Shown: in pieces, positions 8,955 through 18,577 of the stretch
How the letters are laid out: the number at the start of each line of letters is the position of its first letter
Position numbering within the stretch: the first letter of the stretch is position 1
Assembly (NCBI GenBank): GCA_945874835.1
Contig: CAMCJM010000014.1
Span: forward strand, 1 to 32,055
Direction: 5' to 3'
Length of the DNA stretch: 32,055 bases
From: Pseudomonas synxantha
GTDB taxonomy: Bacteria; Pseudomonadota; Gammaproteobacteria; Pseudomonadales; Pseudomonadaceae
Position numbers and translations under genes: made by a program
The notes under the pieces: generated by a model
The model's input: only the letters and a program-made list of their open reading frames with translations
Told to the model about the DNA's origin: nothing
Database searches by the model: none

Positions 8955-10172
8955 TCAGGTGCGGTATTCCGCGTTGATCTTCACGTACTCGTGGGACAGG
9001 TCGGTGGTCCAGATGGTTTCGCTGCAGGTGCCGCGGCCCAACTCAATGCGGATGGTGATTTCTTCTTTGGCCATCACCGCAGCGCCCTGTTCTTCGGTGT
9101 AGCTCGCGGCGCGGCAACCCCGACTGGCGATGCACACGTCGCCGAGGAACACGTCAATCAGGCTGACATCCAATTGCGCCACGCCAGCATAACCAACAGC
9201 CGCGAGAATACGGCCCCAGTTCGGGTCGGAGGCGAACAGCGCAGTTTTGATCAATGGCGAATGGGCCACGGCGTAGCCGACATCGAGGCATTCTTGATGC
9301 GTCGCACCGCCGTTGACCTGCACGGTGACAAACTTGGTCGCGCCTTCTCCGTCACGCACGATGGCTTGGGCAACGTCCATGCACACGCCAAATACGGCGT
9401 CTTTAAGCTTGGCAAACAGGTCGCCGCTGGCCTGGGTGATTTCTGGCAGGGCGGCTTTGCCGGTGGCGATCAGCATGCAGCAATCGTTGGTTGAGGTGTC
9501 GCCATCGATGGTGATGCGGTTGAACGACTTGTTCGCCGCGTCGCGCAGCAAGTCTTGCAACACGGCCTGGGACACTTTGGCGTCGGTGGCGATGTAACCA
9601 AGCATGGTCGCCATGTTCGGGCGAATCATCCCGGCACCCTTGCTGATGCCGGTCACGGTCACCGTCACGCCATCGTGCTGGAACTGACGGCTTGCGCCTT
9701 TGGGCAAGGTGTCGGTGGTCATGATGCCGGTGGCGGCATCGGCCCAATTGTCTTCGGCCAGGTTATCCAGCGCAGCTTGCAATGCGCCCTCAATCTTCTC
9801 CACGGGCAGCGGTTCACCGATCACGCCGGTGGAAAACGGCAGCACCGCGCTTTCTTCAACACCGGTCAACTGGGCCAGTGCCGCGCAGGTGCGCTGAGCG
9901 TTTTGCAGGCCCGGTTCGCCGGTGCCCGCGTTGGCATTGCCGGTGTTGGTCAGCAGGTAGCGGACGTTACCCAGCACGCGTTTCTTGGCCAGGATTACCG
10001 GTGCCGCGCAGAACGCATTGAGGGTAAAAACACCCGCCACGCTGGAGCCTTCGGCACAGCGCATCACCACTACATCCTTGCGCCCCGGGCGCTTGATGCC
10101 CGCCGAAGCGATGCCCAACTCGAAACCTGGAACCGGGTGCAGGGTAGACAACGGGCCAAGACCAACAGCCAT
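8955..10172 (-). CDS. argJ: Bifunctional glutamate N-acetyltransferase / ornithine acetyltransferase
   Basis: ArgJ recycles the acetyl group in arginine synthesis by transferring it from N-acetylornithine to glutamate, and in many bacteria it also makes N-acetylglutamate from acetyl-CoA. The 405-residue precursor is self-cleaving: the conserved [10 protein letters not shown] is at 182-191, and T189 becomes the N-terminal nucleophile of the beta chain. [10 protein letters not shown] (111-120) is the oxyanion-hole region, and the C-terminus AEYRT is typical. AAGGAG lies eight bases before the ATG at 10172. The gene follows secA on the same strand, with a strong terminator between them, so it is probably transcribed separately. 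Confidence 0.97.
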   Translation of the reverse strand: MAVGLGPLSTLHPVPGFELGIASAGIKRPGRKDVVVMRCAEGSSVAGVFTLNAFCAAPVILAKKRVLGNVRYLLTNTGNANAGTGEPGLQNAQRTCAALAQLTGVEESAVLPFSTGVIGEPLPVEKIEGALQAALDNLAEDNWADAATGIMTTDTLPKGASRQFQHDGVTVTVTGISKGAGMIRPNMATMLGYIATDAKVSQAVLQDLLRDAANKSFNRITIDGDTSTNDCCMLIATGKAALPEITQASGDLFAKLKDAVFGVCMDVAQAIVRDGEGATKFVTVQVNGGATHQECLDVGYAVAHSPLIKTALFASDPNWGRILAAVGYAGVAQLDVSLIDVFLGDVCIASRGCRAASYTEEQGAAVMAKEEITIRIELGRGTCSETIWTTDLSHEYVKINAEYRT

Positions 10173-10216
10173 AACGAACGCTCCTTGAGGTTTGATACAT
10201 CTGAGTGCGATGGTAA

Positions 10217-10249
10217 AACGCCGCGAACGGTCAGACCGTTCGCGGCGTT
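10217..10249 (-). terminator. Rho-independent terminator of secA
   Basis: Two 16-base arms (AACGCCGCGAACGGTC at 10217-10232 and its exact complement at 10234-10249) form a very stable GC-rich hairpin. On the minus strand it is followed by TTTTACC. It lies about 65 bases beyond the secA stop codon and upstream of argJ, so it most likely ends secA transcription. Confidence 0.85.
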
Positions 10250-10312
10250 GTTCTAGCAGGGTCAAGCATAGCCAACGTCACTGTCGGCTTAACCCGCGCT
10301 ACAGCGGTCGGC

Positions 10313-13045
10313 TTAGCTGACCTGACCGTGGCAATGCTTGTATTTCTTGCCGGAACCACAGGGGCACGGCTCGTTGCGACCAATTTTCGGCTCGATACGC
10401 ACGGGCGCAGCGGCAACCGCCACATCGCCTTCTTCATCAGCCACTTCTGCCATCAGCGCAGACGCTTCGGCGTGCTGGAATTGCATACGCTCGGCCAGTG
10501 CCTGAGCCTCGCGGCGCAGACGCACTTCCTCTTCAGCCGGGTCTTCACGGCGCACTTGTACGTGCGAGAGTACGCGGATGGTGTCGCGCTTGATCGAATC
10601 GAGCAGTTCCTGGAACAGGGTGAACGACTCGCGCTTGTATTCCTGCTTGGGGTTCTTCTGCGCATAACCACGCAGGTGAATGCCGTGACGCAGGTGATCC
10701 ATGGTAGACAGGTGGTCTTTCCACAGGTCGTCCAGCACGCGCAGCAGAATTTGTTTCTCGAAGGTGCGCAGGGCTTCAGCGCTGGCTTCGTTTTCTTTCT
10801 CGTTGTAGGCGCTGACAAGCTCATCGAGGATGCGCGCGCGCAAGGTTTCTTCGTACAGCTTGTCATCTTCATCCAGCCATTGCTGAATCGGCAGACGCTG
10901 GTTGAAACCGCTGAATAGCGCCTCTTCCAAACCGGCGATATCCCACTGCTCCGGCAGCGACTGTGGTGCGATGTGCGCATTGATGGTGCTATCGAGCACT
11001 TCGCGACGGAAGTCGACGATGGTCTCACCGATATTGTCAGCCGCGAGCAAGGTGTTGCGCATGTGATAGATCACCTTGCGCTGCTCGTTGGCCACGTCGT
11101 CGTATTCCAGCAACTGCTTACGCATGTCGAAGTTGCGGCCTTCAACTTTGCGCTGGGCTTTTTCGATGGCGTTGCTGACCATGCGATGCTCGATGGCTTC
11201 GCCAGACTGCATGCCCAAGGCCTTCATAAAGCTCTTCACCCGGTCAGAGGCGAAGATGCGCATCAGGTTATCTTCCAGCGACAGGTAAAAACGGCTGGAA
11301 CCTGGGTCACCCTGACGGCCAGCACGGCCACGCAGTTGGTTATCGATACGGCGTGATTCGTGACGCTCAGAGGCGATTACATGCAGGCCGCCGGATTCAA
11401 TCACTTGCTGATGGCGTTTCTGCCAATCGGACTTGATCTGGGCAATCTGCTCAGGTGTTGGGTTTTCCAGGTTGGCGACTTCCACCTCCCAGTTGCCGCC
11501 CAGCAGGATGTCGGTACCGCGACCGGCCATGTTGGTGGCAATGGTCAGCGCGCCCGGACGACCGGCCTGAGCAATGATCTCAGCTTCTTTTTCGTGGAAC
11601 TTGGCGTTAAGCACCTTGTGCTCGATGCCTTCCTGGTTGAGCAGTTTGGACATGTGCTCAGAGGTTTCGATGGTGGCCGTACCGACCAGCACCGGACGCC
11701 CGAGGGCCATGCTTTCCTTGATATCGGTGACAATAGCGGCGTACTTCTCGTCCGCAGTCAGGTACACCAGGTCATTGAAATCTTTACGGGCCAGGGCGCG
11801 GTTGGGCGGGATAACCATCACCGCCAGGCCATAAATCTGATGAAACTCGAACGCTTCGGTATCTGCTGTACCGGTCATACCGGACAGCTTGTTGTACAGG
11901 CGGAAGTAGTTCTGGAAAGTGGTCGAGGCCAAGGTCTGACTTTCGGCCTGGATCGGCAGGCCTTCTTTGGCTTCGATGGCCTGATGCAGGCCTTCTGACA
12001 AACGACGGCCAGGCATGGTGCGGCCAGTGTGTTCGTCAATCAGCAGCACCTGATTGTTCTGCACGATGTATTCAACGTTACGGTTGAACAGCTTGTGCGC
12101 GCGCAGACCGGAGTAAACGTGAGTCAGCAGACCCAGGTTATGCGCCGAGTAAAGGCTCTCACCCTCGGCCAGCAGGCCGACTTCGGTGAGCATCTCTTCC
12201 ACATACTGGTGGCCCGCTTCATTCAGTTCAACCTGACGAGCCTTCTCGTCGACCTTGTAATGGCCTTCTTGGGTGACGACACCCTCTTCTTCCTCGACAT
12301 GCAATTTCAGGCGAGGAATCAGTTTGTTGATTTCGGTGTACAGACGCGAGCTGTCTTCGGCCTGACCGGAGATGATCAGCGGCGTACGGGCTTCGTCGAT
12401 GAGGATGGAGTCCACTTCGTCGATCACGGCAAAATTCAGCTCGCGCTGGAATTTTTCTTCCAGGCTGAAGGCCATGTTGTCGCGCAGGTAATCAAAACCG
12501 AATTCGTTGTTGGTGCCATAGGTGATGTCGGCGGCATAGGCCTCACGCTTTTCTTCCGGCGGCATAAACGGGGTGACGATACCCACGCTCATACCGAGGA
12601 ATTCATACAGCGGACGCATCCAGTTGGCGTCACGACGGGCCAGGTAGTCGTTGACGGTGACCACGTGCACGCCCTTACCGGACAATGCGTTCAGGTAAAC
12701 CGCCAGGGTCGCCACCAGGGTCTTACCCTCACCGGTGCGCATCTCAGCGATCTTGCCTTCGTGCAGGGTCATGCCGCCGATCAACTGTACGTCGAAGTGG
12801 CGCATGCCCATCACACGCTTACCGGCTTCACGGGCGACGGCGAAGGCTTCAGCCAGCAGTTGATCAAGGGTTTCGCCTTTGGCCAGCCGCGCTTTGAACC
12901 CCTCAGTCTTGGCGCGCAGTTGCTCATCGGACAGAGCAATAAATTGCTCCTCAAAGGCATTTACGGACTGAACCGCCTTGAGCATGCGTTTAACTTCACG
13001 CTCGTTCTTGCTTCCAAAGAGTTTTTTCAACAAAGGCGCAAACAT
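10313..13045 (-). CDS. secA: Preprotein translocase ATPase SecA
   Basis: SecA is the essential ATPase motor of the Sec export pathway; it feeds preproteins through SecYEG. The 910-residue protein is full length. Walker A MRTGEGKT is at 102-109, DEVD of the first nucleotide-binding domain at 209-212, and the preprotein crosslinking and second ATPase domains follow ([28 protein letters not shown]). The C-terminal zinc-binding tail has C894, C896, C905 and H906 and contacts SecB and the ribosome. The start at 13045 gives the standard [17 protein letters not shown]-terminus. It is downstream of the M23 peptidase gene on the same strand, as in PAO1, separated by 117 bp with no secM-like gene. Confidence 0.99.
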   Translation of the reverse strand: MFAPLLKKLFGSKNEREVKRMLKAVQSVNAFEEQFIALSDEQLRAKTEGFKARLAKGETLDQLLAEAFAVAREAGKRVMGMRHFDVQLIGGMTLHEGKIAEMRTGEGKTLVATLAVYLNALSGKGVHVVTVNDYLARRDANWMRPLYEFLGMSVGIVTPFMPPEEKREAYAADITYGTNNEFGFDYLRDNMAFSLEEKFQRELNFAVIDEVDSILIDEARTPLIISGQAEDSSRLYTEINKLIPRLKLHVEEEEGVVTQEGHYKVDEKARQVELNEAGHQYVEEMLTEVGLLAEGESLYSAHNLGLLTHVYSGLRAHKLFNRNVEYIVQNNQVLLIDEHTGRTMPGRRLSEGLHQAIEAKEGLPIQAESQTLASTTFQNYFRLYNKLSGMTGTADTEAFEFHQIYGLAVMVIPPNRALARKDFNDLVYLTADEKYAAIVTDIKESMALGRPVLVGTATIETSEHMSKLLNQEGIEHKVLNAKFHEKEAEIIAQAGRPGALTIATNMAGRGTDILLGGNWEVEVANLENPTPEQIAQIKSDWQKRHQQVIESGGLHVIASERHESRRIDNQLRGRAGRQGDPGSSRFYLSLEDNLMRIFASDRVKSFMKALGMQSGEAIEHRMVSNAIEKAQRKVEGRNFDMRKQLLEYDDVANEQRKVIYHMRNTLLAADNIGETIVDFRREVLDSTINAHIAPQSLPEQWDIAGLEEALFSGFNQRLPIQQWLDEDDKLYEETLRARILDELVSAYNEKENEASAEALRTFEKQILLRVLDDLWKDHLSTMDHLRHGIHLRGYAQKNPKQEYKRESFTLFQELLDSIKRDTIRVLSHVQVRREDPAEEEVRLRREAQALAERMQFQHAEASALMAEVADEEGDVAVAAAPVRIEPKIGRNEPCPCGSGKKYKHCHGQVS

Positions 13046-13162
13046 ATCGACGGGATCTTCCAGGCGTATGGATTGTGGGTAGCCGAGAAGCGACCCATGC
13101 AGCCCTCATGGCTGCGTGCGAAGAGGCCATTCTACCCGGAAACGCGAATGAGGAAAGCTACG

Positions 13163-14089
13163 TTATTCGTCGCCGCCAACACGGGCGATATAGCTGGCCG
13201 GATTGACCAAACGGCCATCCTTGGTGACTTCAAAATGCACGTGATAACCACTGGCGCGGCCACTTCGACCGACCTTGGCAATGGTCTGCCCACGCTGCAC
13301 CAGGTCACCAATTTGCGCCACGTTACTCTGGTTGTGCGCATACAAAGTGGTGTAGCCGTCGGCATGGCTGATTTCCACGGCATGCCCATAACCGGACTTG
13401 GTGCCCGAGAAGCTCACCACGCCCGCAGCCACCGCAACGACGTCGCTGCCCGCTTTAGCGGCAAAGTCGACGCCCTTGTGCTGGGTATTACGCCCAGTGA
13501 GCGGGTGCACACGACGACCGAACGGCGAAGACATATAACCTTGGCGTACCGGCATGCCGGAAAGGTATTCGCCCTCACTCAGCTGACGTTCGCCAATCAT
13601 CTGCTCCAGCACTTCGAGTAATTGCTCGCGGCTGTCCAAGCGCACGCTCAGCTTGTCCAACTCATCCATAAAAGGCGGTGGTGCGTAGGCGGCATCACCC
13701 ATGGCGTCTTCTGCACCGCCCTGACCGACATTAAGGGAGAAGTCGAACTCGCTGGCGTCCAACTCTGCCAGCTCGGTCAGGCGTGCGCCCAAGGCATCCA
13801 AACGCGTCAGGCGCGCTTGCAACTCGGCCACGTGCACGGCAAACGCATCCAGTTGCAACTGGGCATCGCGGCGCACCTCACCCACTTCAGCACGCTGCTG
13901 ATCCAATGCCAGGTTCAACTGCTGCTCGTCTGGGACAACAACGGTGGCGGGTGCCCACCAAGCGCCGACCGCCACACCGCCAGACAGTGCCGCGGCCATC
14001 ACGATCAACAGTGAGAGCACAATCCAGCGCAAATCCAAGCTAATAGAGCGTGCCGCACCGTGGTGCCGACTGAGCAAAATAATCTGCAT
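13163..14089 (-). CDS. Membrane-anchored M23 (LytM-type) peptidase
   Basis: This 308-residue peptidoglycan-associated protein has a short cytoplasmic N-terminus, one membrane segment (about 22-46) and a periplasmic coiled coil (about 54-112 and 140-172). The C-terminal LytM/peptidase M23 domain follows (about 180-300). All zinc ligands are present: H204 and D208 in HKGVDF, H251 in LYAHN, H283 and H285 in YHVHFEV, so it is probably an active endopeptidase cutting peptide cross-links. Starting at 14089 gives the usual MQIILLSRHHG N-terminus. It lies between secA and the DUF721 gene, near the cell-division/envelope cluster in PAO1 (PA4404), although lpxC-ftsZ are absent here. Confidence 0.94.
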   Translation of the reverse strand: MQIILLSRHHGAARSISLDLRWIVLSLLIVMAAALSGGVAVGAWWAPATVVVPDEQQLNLALDQQRAEVGEVRRDAQLQLDAFAVHVAELQARLTRLDALGARLTELAELDASEFDFSLNVGQGGAEDAMGDAAYAPPPFMDELDKLSVRLDSREQLLEVLEQMIGERQLSEGEYLSGMPVRQGYMSSPFGRRVHPLTGRNTQHKGVDFAAKAGSDVVAVAAGVVSFSGTKSGYGHAVEISHADGYTTLYAHNQSNVAQIGDLVQRGQTIAKVGRSGRASGYHVHFEVTKDGRLVNPASYIARVGGDE

Positions 14090-14169
14090 GAGCGTTCCCT
14101 AATGGTGAAGTCCGGAAGTTGGCAGCGACTCTGCTACCATGGCGGCTTCACTTATTCAGGCGTCCTGCC

Positions 14170-14625
14170 ATGACTTTTCGTCCTTTGCCGGCTCGGGCTC
14201 CCGCCGCACTGATGCGCGAGGCGAAACCCCTGAAGGCGCTGTTCAATCAAGCGCAACGCATTGATCGCTTGCAGCACCTGCTAGAGAGCCAATTGCAGCC
14301 TGCCGCCCGCGAGCACTGCCATGTTGCGTCATGGCGCGAGGGTTGCCTGCTGCTGGTAATCACTGATGGCCACTGGGCCACCCGCCTGCGTTATCAGCAA
14401 AAACGACTGCTGAAACAGCTGCAGAACCTTGAAGAGTTCGCGACCTTAACGAAGATTCTGTTCAAGGTGCAACCTCCGACTGCCGAAAGGCGTGCGCCGG
14501 GTCGCACAATCAACCTGTCGGATTCAGCCGCGGAAAACATTCAGGCCACCGCCGAAGGCATCAGCGACCCCAAGCTGCGCGCCGCCCTTGAGCGCCTGGC
14601 CAATCACCGTAAAAGCCCGCCCTGA
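14170..14625 (+). CDS. DUF721 family protein
   Basis: The 151-residue protein matches the DUF721/DciA-like family, small RNA/DNA-associated proteins found next to secA or lpxC. The core ALFNQAQRIDRLQHLLESQL...HCHVASWREGCLLLVITDGHWATRLRYQQKRLL is clear at about 20-85; the C-terminus is charged and disordered. Some DUF721 proteins (DciA) load the replicative helicase DnaB, but this short Pseudomonas relative is uncharacterised as far as I know. It is divergent from the M23 peptidase with an 80-bp gap. The ATG at 14170 is preferred over an upstream in-frame start at 14119 because it begins the conserved region. Confidence 0.85.
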   Translation: MTFRPLPARAPAALMREAKPLKALFNQAQRIDRLQHLLESQLQPAAREHCHVASWREGCLLLVITDGHWATRLRYQQKRLLKQLQNLEEFATLTKILFKVQPPTAERRAPGRTINLSDSAAENIQATAEGISDPKLRAALERLANHRKSPP

Positions 14626-14708
14626 CCCATCTTGGCGCGCTCTTCATTTACAGCGCGGCCGAGATTTTAAGCCTCAGTCAGCGTCATCTGCGTGCGACAA
14701 GACACCAC

Positions 14709-14739
14709 TTGACCTTACCAAGGTGGCAAGGTTGATGCT
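14709..14739 (+). promoter_or_regulatory. CueR-type copper-responsive promoter of copA
   Basis: TTGACC (14709-14714) and GATGCT (14734-14739) are separated by 19 bases, the over-long spacing typical of MerR-family promoters. The spacer is centred on the imperfect dyad ACCTTACC...GGCAAGGT (14713-14732), matching the ACCTT/AAGGT arms of CueR operators. It lies 28 bases before the copA start. CueR, encoded downstream at 17387, would bind it and activate transcription when it binds Cu(I). Confidence 0.82.
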
Positions 14740-14766
14740 GTTAGCTCACTTGATGGAGCACTTCTT

Positions 14767-17160
14767 ATGACCTCGCTCATGACCTATGACCTGCCGATCA
14801 GCGGCATGACCTGCGCCAGTTGTGTCGGACGGGTTGAGCGCGCACTGAGCAAGGTGACGGGTGTCGAAAGCGTCAGCATCAACCTGGCCAGTGAACGCGC
14901 CCGTATCGAAGCGCCGACAGGCTATATGCCGCAACTGGTTGAGGCCGTCACTCAAGCCGGCTATGAGGTGCCCAGCGAGCGCCTGGATTTGGCCCTGAGC
15001 GGCATGACGTGCGCCAGTTGCGCCGGGCGCATCGAACGGGTTCTGGCCCAGCAAGCCGGCGTATTAGATGTGAGCGTAAACTTCACCAGCGAGCGGGCAC
15101 ACCTGCACATGCTGCGCGGCAACGACCCACAACCACTGTTGCAGGCGGTGAATCGCGCCGGTTACAACGCCAGCCTGATCAGTGACCCACGCACCGCCGA
15201 GAAAACCGCCGCCACTGCACTGCGCCATGAACGCTGGACCTTGCTGCTGGCTATTTTGCTGACCGCGCCGCTGGTGGTGCCCATGCTCGCTGAGCCCTTT
15301 GGCCCGCATTGGATGCTTCCCGCCTGGGCGCAGTTTGCCTTGGCGGCCCCCGTGCAATTTATCTTCGGCGCGCGCTTCTACCGCGCCGCCTGGAGCGCCC
15401 TGCGCGCCCGCGCTGGCAATATGGATCAGCTGGTGGCCATCGGCACCAGCGCCGCATTTGGCTTGAGCCTGTATCAATGGGCCGTGACGCCAGCAGACAG
15501 CATGCCGCACCTGTATTTCGAAGCCTCGGCGGTGATCATCACCTTGATCCTGCTGGGCAAATACCTGGAAAGCCGCGCCAAACGGCAAACCAGCAGCGCC
15601 ATCCGTGCTTTGCAGGCGTTGCGCCCAGAACGTGCGTTACGCCTGCAAGAGAGCGTTGAACAGTGGGTCAGCCTGGCTGAGTTGAAGCTGGGCGACCGTG
15701 TTGTGGTCAAGCCCGGTGAACGCTTCCCGGTCGATGGCCTTGTGATTGAAGGCCAGAGCCACGCCGATGAAGCGCTGATCAGCGGTGAAAGCCTGCCGCA
15801 ACCCAAACAGCCCGGTGACCGCGTAACGGCCGGGGCCATCAACGGCGAGGGCCGCCTGCTGATCGAAACCACGGCACTGGGTGGCGAGACCGTGCTGTCG
15901 CGCATTATCCGCCTGGTCGAAGAAGCTCAGGCGGCGAAAGCCCCGATCCAGAAGCTGGTGGATAAAGTCAGCCAGATTTTCGTGCCCAGCGTGCTGCTGA
16001 TCGCACTCGCCACGCTGAGCGGCTGGTTGTTGTATGGCGCGAGCATGGAAACCGCACTGCTCAACGCCGTGGCCGTGCTGGTGATCGCCTGCCCGTGTGC
16101 GCTTGGTTTGGCGACGCCCACCGCGATCATGGCCGGCACTGGCGTGGCGGCGCGCCACGGCATTCTGATCAAGGACGCGGAGGCGCTTGAAGTCGCCCAT
16201 GCCGTCACCCAGGTGGCCTTCGACAAAACCGGCACCCTGACCGCCGGCAGCCCACGCATTGCTCACCTGCGCGCAGTCGACGGCGACGACGCTCAATTGC
16301 TGCAGTTGGCCGGTGCCCTGCAACGCGGCAGCGAACATTCGCTGGCCAAGGCCGTGCTCGACCGCTGCGCCGAACAGCACCTGACCCTCGCCGAGGTCAG
16401 CCACAGCAAAGCCTTGGCCGGGCACGGCATAGCCGGGCAGATAGGTGAACGGCAACTGGCGCTGGGTAATAAGCGCTTACTGGATGAACAGGGCTTGCCG
16501 GCAACTGAACTGGCCGCCGACGCCTTGGCCTGGGAAGCCGAAGGCCGCACCTTGTCGTGGCTGCTGGAGTTGGCACCGCAGCCACGGGTATTGGGCCTGT
16601 TCGCCTTTGGTGACACGCTCAAGCCCGGCGCGGCGCAGGCCATCGCCGCGTTGACTGCGCAAGGCATCGACAGCCACCTGATCAGCGGTGATAACCGTGG
16701 CAGCGTGCAAGCCGTGGCCGACGCACTGGGCATCAGCGCCGCCCATGCCAACGTACTACCAGCAGACAAAGCCGCGATCATCAACGCATTGAGGAAGGAT
16801 GGCGTGGTGGCCATGGTCGGTGACGGCATCAACGATGCGCCAGCGCTGGCGGCGGCCGATGTCGGCATTGCCATGGGCAGCGGCACCGATGTGGCCATGC
16901 ACGCCGCCGGTATCACCCTGATGCACGGCGACCCACGCCTGGTGGCCGATGCGTTGGATATTAGCCGTCGCACCTACAACACGATTCGGCAAAACCTGTT
17001 CTGGGCCTTCGCCTATAACCTGATCGGCATCCCACTGGCCGCCGCTGGCCTGCTCAACCCCATGCTCGCAGGGGCGGCCATGGCGCTGTCCAGCGTCAGC
17101 GTGGTGAGCAATGCCCTGCTGCTGAAAACCTGGAAACCGAAGCGTTCGGGAAAACCGTAG
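14767..17160 (+). CDS. copA: Copper-exporting P1B-type ATPase
   Basis: CopA pumps Cu(I) out of the cytoplasm at the cost of ATP. The 797-residue protein has two N-terminal metal-binding domains with GMTCASC motifs (C16/C19 and C82/C85), then eight membrane helices. The actuator-domain TGE equivalent is SGESLP (339-344). The intramembrane metal site CPC is at 442-444, the phosphorylated aspartate is D486 in DKTGT, and GDGIND is at 685-690. The final helices carry Y750-N751 and MALSS (772-776), the class 1B-1 Cu(I) signature. The nucleotide-domain motif reads SEHSLA rather than SEHPLA; the histidine (H524) is kept. GGAG lies eight bases before the ATG. It is driven by the CueR-type promoter just upstream. 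Confidence 0.97.
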   Translation: MTSLMTYDLPISGMTCASCVGRVERALSKVTGVESVSINLASERARIEAPTGYMPQLVEAVTQAGYEVPSERLDLALSGMTCASCAGRIERVLAQQAGVLDVSVNFTSERAHLHMLRGNDPQPLLQAVNRAGYNASLISDPRTAEKTAATALRHERWTLLLAILLTAPLVVPMLAEPFGPHWMLPAWAQFALAAPVQFIFGARFYRAAWSALRARAGNMDQLVAIGTSAAFGLSLYQWAVTPADSMPHLYFEASAVIITLILLGKYLESRAKRQTSSAIRALQALRPERALRLQESVEQWVSLAELKLGDRVVVKPGERFPVDGLVIEGQSHADEALISGESLPQPKQPGDRVTAGAINGEGRLLIETTALGGETVLSRIIRLVEEAQAAKAPIQKLVDKVSQIFVPSVLLIALATLSGWLLYGASMETALLNAVAVLVIACPCALGLATPTAIMAGTGVAARHGILIKDAEALEVAHAVTQVAFDKTGTLTAGSPRIAHLRAVDGDDAQLLQLAGALQRGSEHSLAKAVLDRCAEQHLTLAEVSHSKALAGHGIAGQIGERQLALGNKRLLDEQGLPATELAADALAWEAEGRTLSWLLELAPQPRVLGLFAFGDTLKPGAAQAIAALTAQGIDSHLISGDNRGSVQAVADALGISAAHANVLPADKAAIINALRKDGVVAMVGDGINDAPALAAADVGIAMGSGTDVAMHAAGITLMHGDPRLVADALDISRRTYNTIRQNLFWAFAYNLIGIPLAAAGLLNPMLAGAAMALSSVSVVSNALLLKTWKPKRSGKP

Positions 17161-17222
17161 TCCGGATGAGATCCGGGAGAAATTGACCAAAACACGAATA
17201 TCCCTGGATTGCATCCGGGCTA
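17158..17222. repeat. Short CCGGAT/ATCCGG repeats after copA
   Basis: TAGTCCGGATGAGATCCGGG starts within the copA stop codon (17158-17177) and a second unit, CCCTGGATTGCATCCGGGCT, lies at 17201-17220. Related units occur at 17897-17916 and 26083-26103. They form small hairpins and belong to the dispersed intergenic repeats common in Pseudomonas. Confidence 0.6.
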
Positions 17223-17258
17223 CCTGGCTGGAAGCCGAAGGATCGCTCTTAACCCTAT

Positions 17259-17347
17259 TTCGCGGCCATGGAACTGGGCGTCCGCGCCGCTCCTACATGA
17301 TTGCGGATCAACCCGCCCCCTATAGGAGCGGGCCATGCCCGCGATCA
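17259..17347. repeat. Inverted pair of Pseudomonas REP elements
   Basis: Two REP units face each other. The left one (about 17262-17296) contains CGCGGCCATGGAACTGGGCG and ends GCTCCTAC in inverted orientation. The right one (17321-17347) reads TATAGGAGCGGGCCATGCCC and carries the small stem GCGGGC-CAT-GCCCGC at 17328-17342. The GTAGGAGCGG core is characteristic of Pseudomonas REP sequences, often spread by a RAYT transposase elsewhere in the genome. A third related unit is at 31827-31870. The pair fills the copA-cueR gap, so cueR may have to be transcribed from a promoter within or beside it. Confidence 0.75.
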
Positions 17348-17386
17348 CGACTTCACGGACAGACCACAAGATGGGAGGCAAGAAAG

Positions 17387-17800
17387 ATGAATATCGGCCA
17401 AGCCGCCAAGAAAACCGGCCTGAGCGCCAAGATGATTCGCTACTACGAAAGCATCGACTTGCTGCCCGCCGCCGGGCGCAGCGACAGCGGTTACCGGCTG
17501 TACAGCGCACCAGACCTGCACCGTTTGGTCTTTATCAAACGCTCGCGCGACCTGGGTTTTTCCCTGGCCGAAGTCAGCCAACTGCTGGCCCTCTGGCAAG
17601 ACCGTCAACGCGCCAGCGCCGACGTCAAAGCCCTGGCCGCTGCGCATATCCGCGAACTGGAGCGTAAAATCAGTGAACTCAGCGGCCTGCGCGACACACT
17701 CAGCGACTTGATGGACAACTGCCAGGGCAACGACCGCCCGGACTGCCCGATCCTCAAGGATTTGGAATCTGGCTGTAGCCATAAGGCAGATCACGCGTAG
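17387..17800 (+). CDS. cueR: Copper-responsive MerR-family activator
   Basis: CueR senses Cu(I) at very low levels and turns on copA by twisting its 19-bp-spacer promoter. The 137-residue protein has an N-terminal winged helix (MNIGQAAKKTGLSAKMIRYYESIDLL, quoted in part), a long dimerisation helix (about 75-107) and the metal loop with C112 and C120, spaced exactly as in E. coli CueR. S77, which marks monovalent-metal selectivity, is also present. A third cysteine at 130 lies in the short C-terminal tail. The start at 17387 is set by GGGAGG about 10 bases upstream; the frame is open further upstream through repeat DNA without family similarity. It is co-directional with copA, 226 bp downstream. 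Confidence 0.95.
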   Translation: MNIGQAAKKTGLSAKMIRYYESIDLLPAAGRSDSGYRLYSAPDLHRLVFIKRSRDLGFSLAEVSQLLALWQDRQRASADVKALAAAHIRELERKISELSGLRDTLSDLMDNCQGNDRPDCPILKDLESGCSHKADHA

Positions 17801-17896
17801 GGGGATGACGCTTCACCCATCCACCCTTTGCGATCCTATGGTCGATGAAAAGAGCGTCAGCTAAGCGCCCACCCCTACAACCGCAGCGATTAACCC

Positions 17897-17975
17897 TAGC
17901 CCGGATGCAATCCGGGGTATCGATTGTGACGATAAAGCCGGATTCCCGGATTGCGCTGCGCTGATCCAGGCTACG
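17897..17975. repeat. CCGGAT-type intergenic repeat pair
   Basis: TAGCCCGGATGCAATCCGGG (17897-17916) and an inverted diverged unit, beginning ATTCCCGGATTGCGCTGC at about 17941 and ending CAGGCTAC at 17975, form an imperfect palindrome between cueR and the HAD gene. They are the same family as the units after copA and at 26083. The rest of the 189-bp gap (17801-17896) shows no gene or clear regulatory site. Confidence 0.6.
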
Positions 17976-17989
17976 TGAGTGCATCTGCC

Positions 17990-18577
17990 CTACAAGGCCT
18001 GCTGCAACGCCCGGCAATCCACGGCAAAATGATCGACCAACTGCGGCCAGGGGTTTTCCGGCAGGTTGACCAGCACGCTGCGCGCCCCGGCGGCGCGGGC
18101 GCATTCCAGGTCAAAACGGTAATCACCGACCATGACCAACTCACTCGGCGCGACCTGCCAGGTTCGGGCGAAATGCAGCAGCCCGCCCGGATCAGGCTTG
18201 GGCGGCGCTTCATCGCGGCCGATCACGTCCGGCACGGCAAAACAGTCATCCAGCCCAATCGCCTGCAAGGTCAACAGCGCCAGTTCATGGGCATTGCGGG
18301 TCAGGATGCCCAAACGGCAACCACGCGCGCGCAATTCACGCACCAGCTCAATCGCCCCCGGTGCTGGCTGTGAGGCCAGCGCCAACTCGCGCTCATGCTC
18401 CAGCAACCAGGCATGCTTGGCGGCGGCCACCGCCTCTGGCAACGCGGCCAGATAACCGAGGATGTCCTCCGCCAAGGGAATGTCCAGCGCCCGCTTGATG
18501 GCCTCGAAATCATGCACCGCCAGGGTCAGGGTGCCGTCCATATCGAACACCCAATGGCGGGCAGCGCTCAGGCTCAT
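17990..18577 (-). CDS. HAD-superfamily phosphatase (phosphoglycolate phosphatase-like)
   Basis: This 195-residue cytosolic protein has all HAD motifs: D12-M-D14-G-T (motif I, nucleophile and acid/base), LGILTRN (motif II threonine), the lysine of PPKPDPG (motif III) and GDYRFDLECA (motif IV acidic residues). A helical cap of C1 type lies between motifs I and II. It resembles phosphoglycolate phosphatase-like enzymes, but the substrate cannot be assigned. The start at 18577 overlaps the tesB stop codon as ATGA, so the two genes are probably co-transcribed and coupled; a TTG six bases upstream is a less likely start. Confidence 0.9.
   Translation of the reverse strand: MSLSAARHWVFDMDGTLTLAVHDFEAIKRALDIPLAEDILGYLAALPEAVAAAKHAWLLEHERELALASQPAPGAIELVRELRARGCRLGILTRNAHELALLTLQAIGLDDCFAVPDVIGRDEAPPKPDPGGLLHFARTWQVAPSELVMVGDYRFDLECARAAGARSVLVNLPENPWPQLVDHFAVDCRALQQAL

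Noticed and set aside
9555..10256. Open frame opposite argJ
   Set aside because: argJ is unambiguous on the minus strand, and this frame has no family similarity.
13046..13162. A secM-like regulator upstream of secA
   Set aside because: The 117-bp gap has no open frame with a secretion signal or arrest motif, only weak hairpins near 13090-13120.
12029..13621. A long open frame (530 codons) on the plus strand opposite secA
   Set aside because: It is the antisense of secA and of the M23 peptidase gene. Its length comes from GC-rich codon bias and the product resembles no family.
17183..17386. N-terminal extension of CueR or an upstream small gene
   Set aside because: The extra frame reads through REP and CCGGAT repeats, and a strong ribosome binding site sits before 17387.
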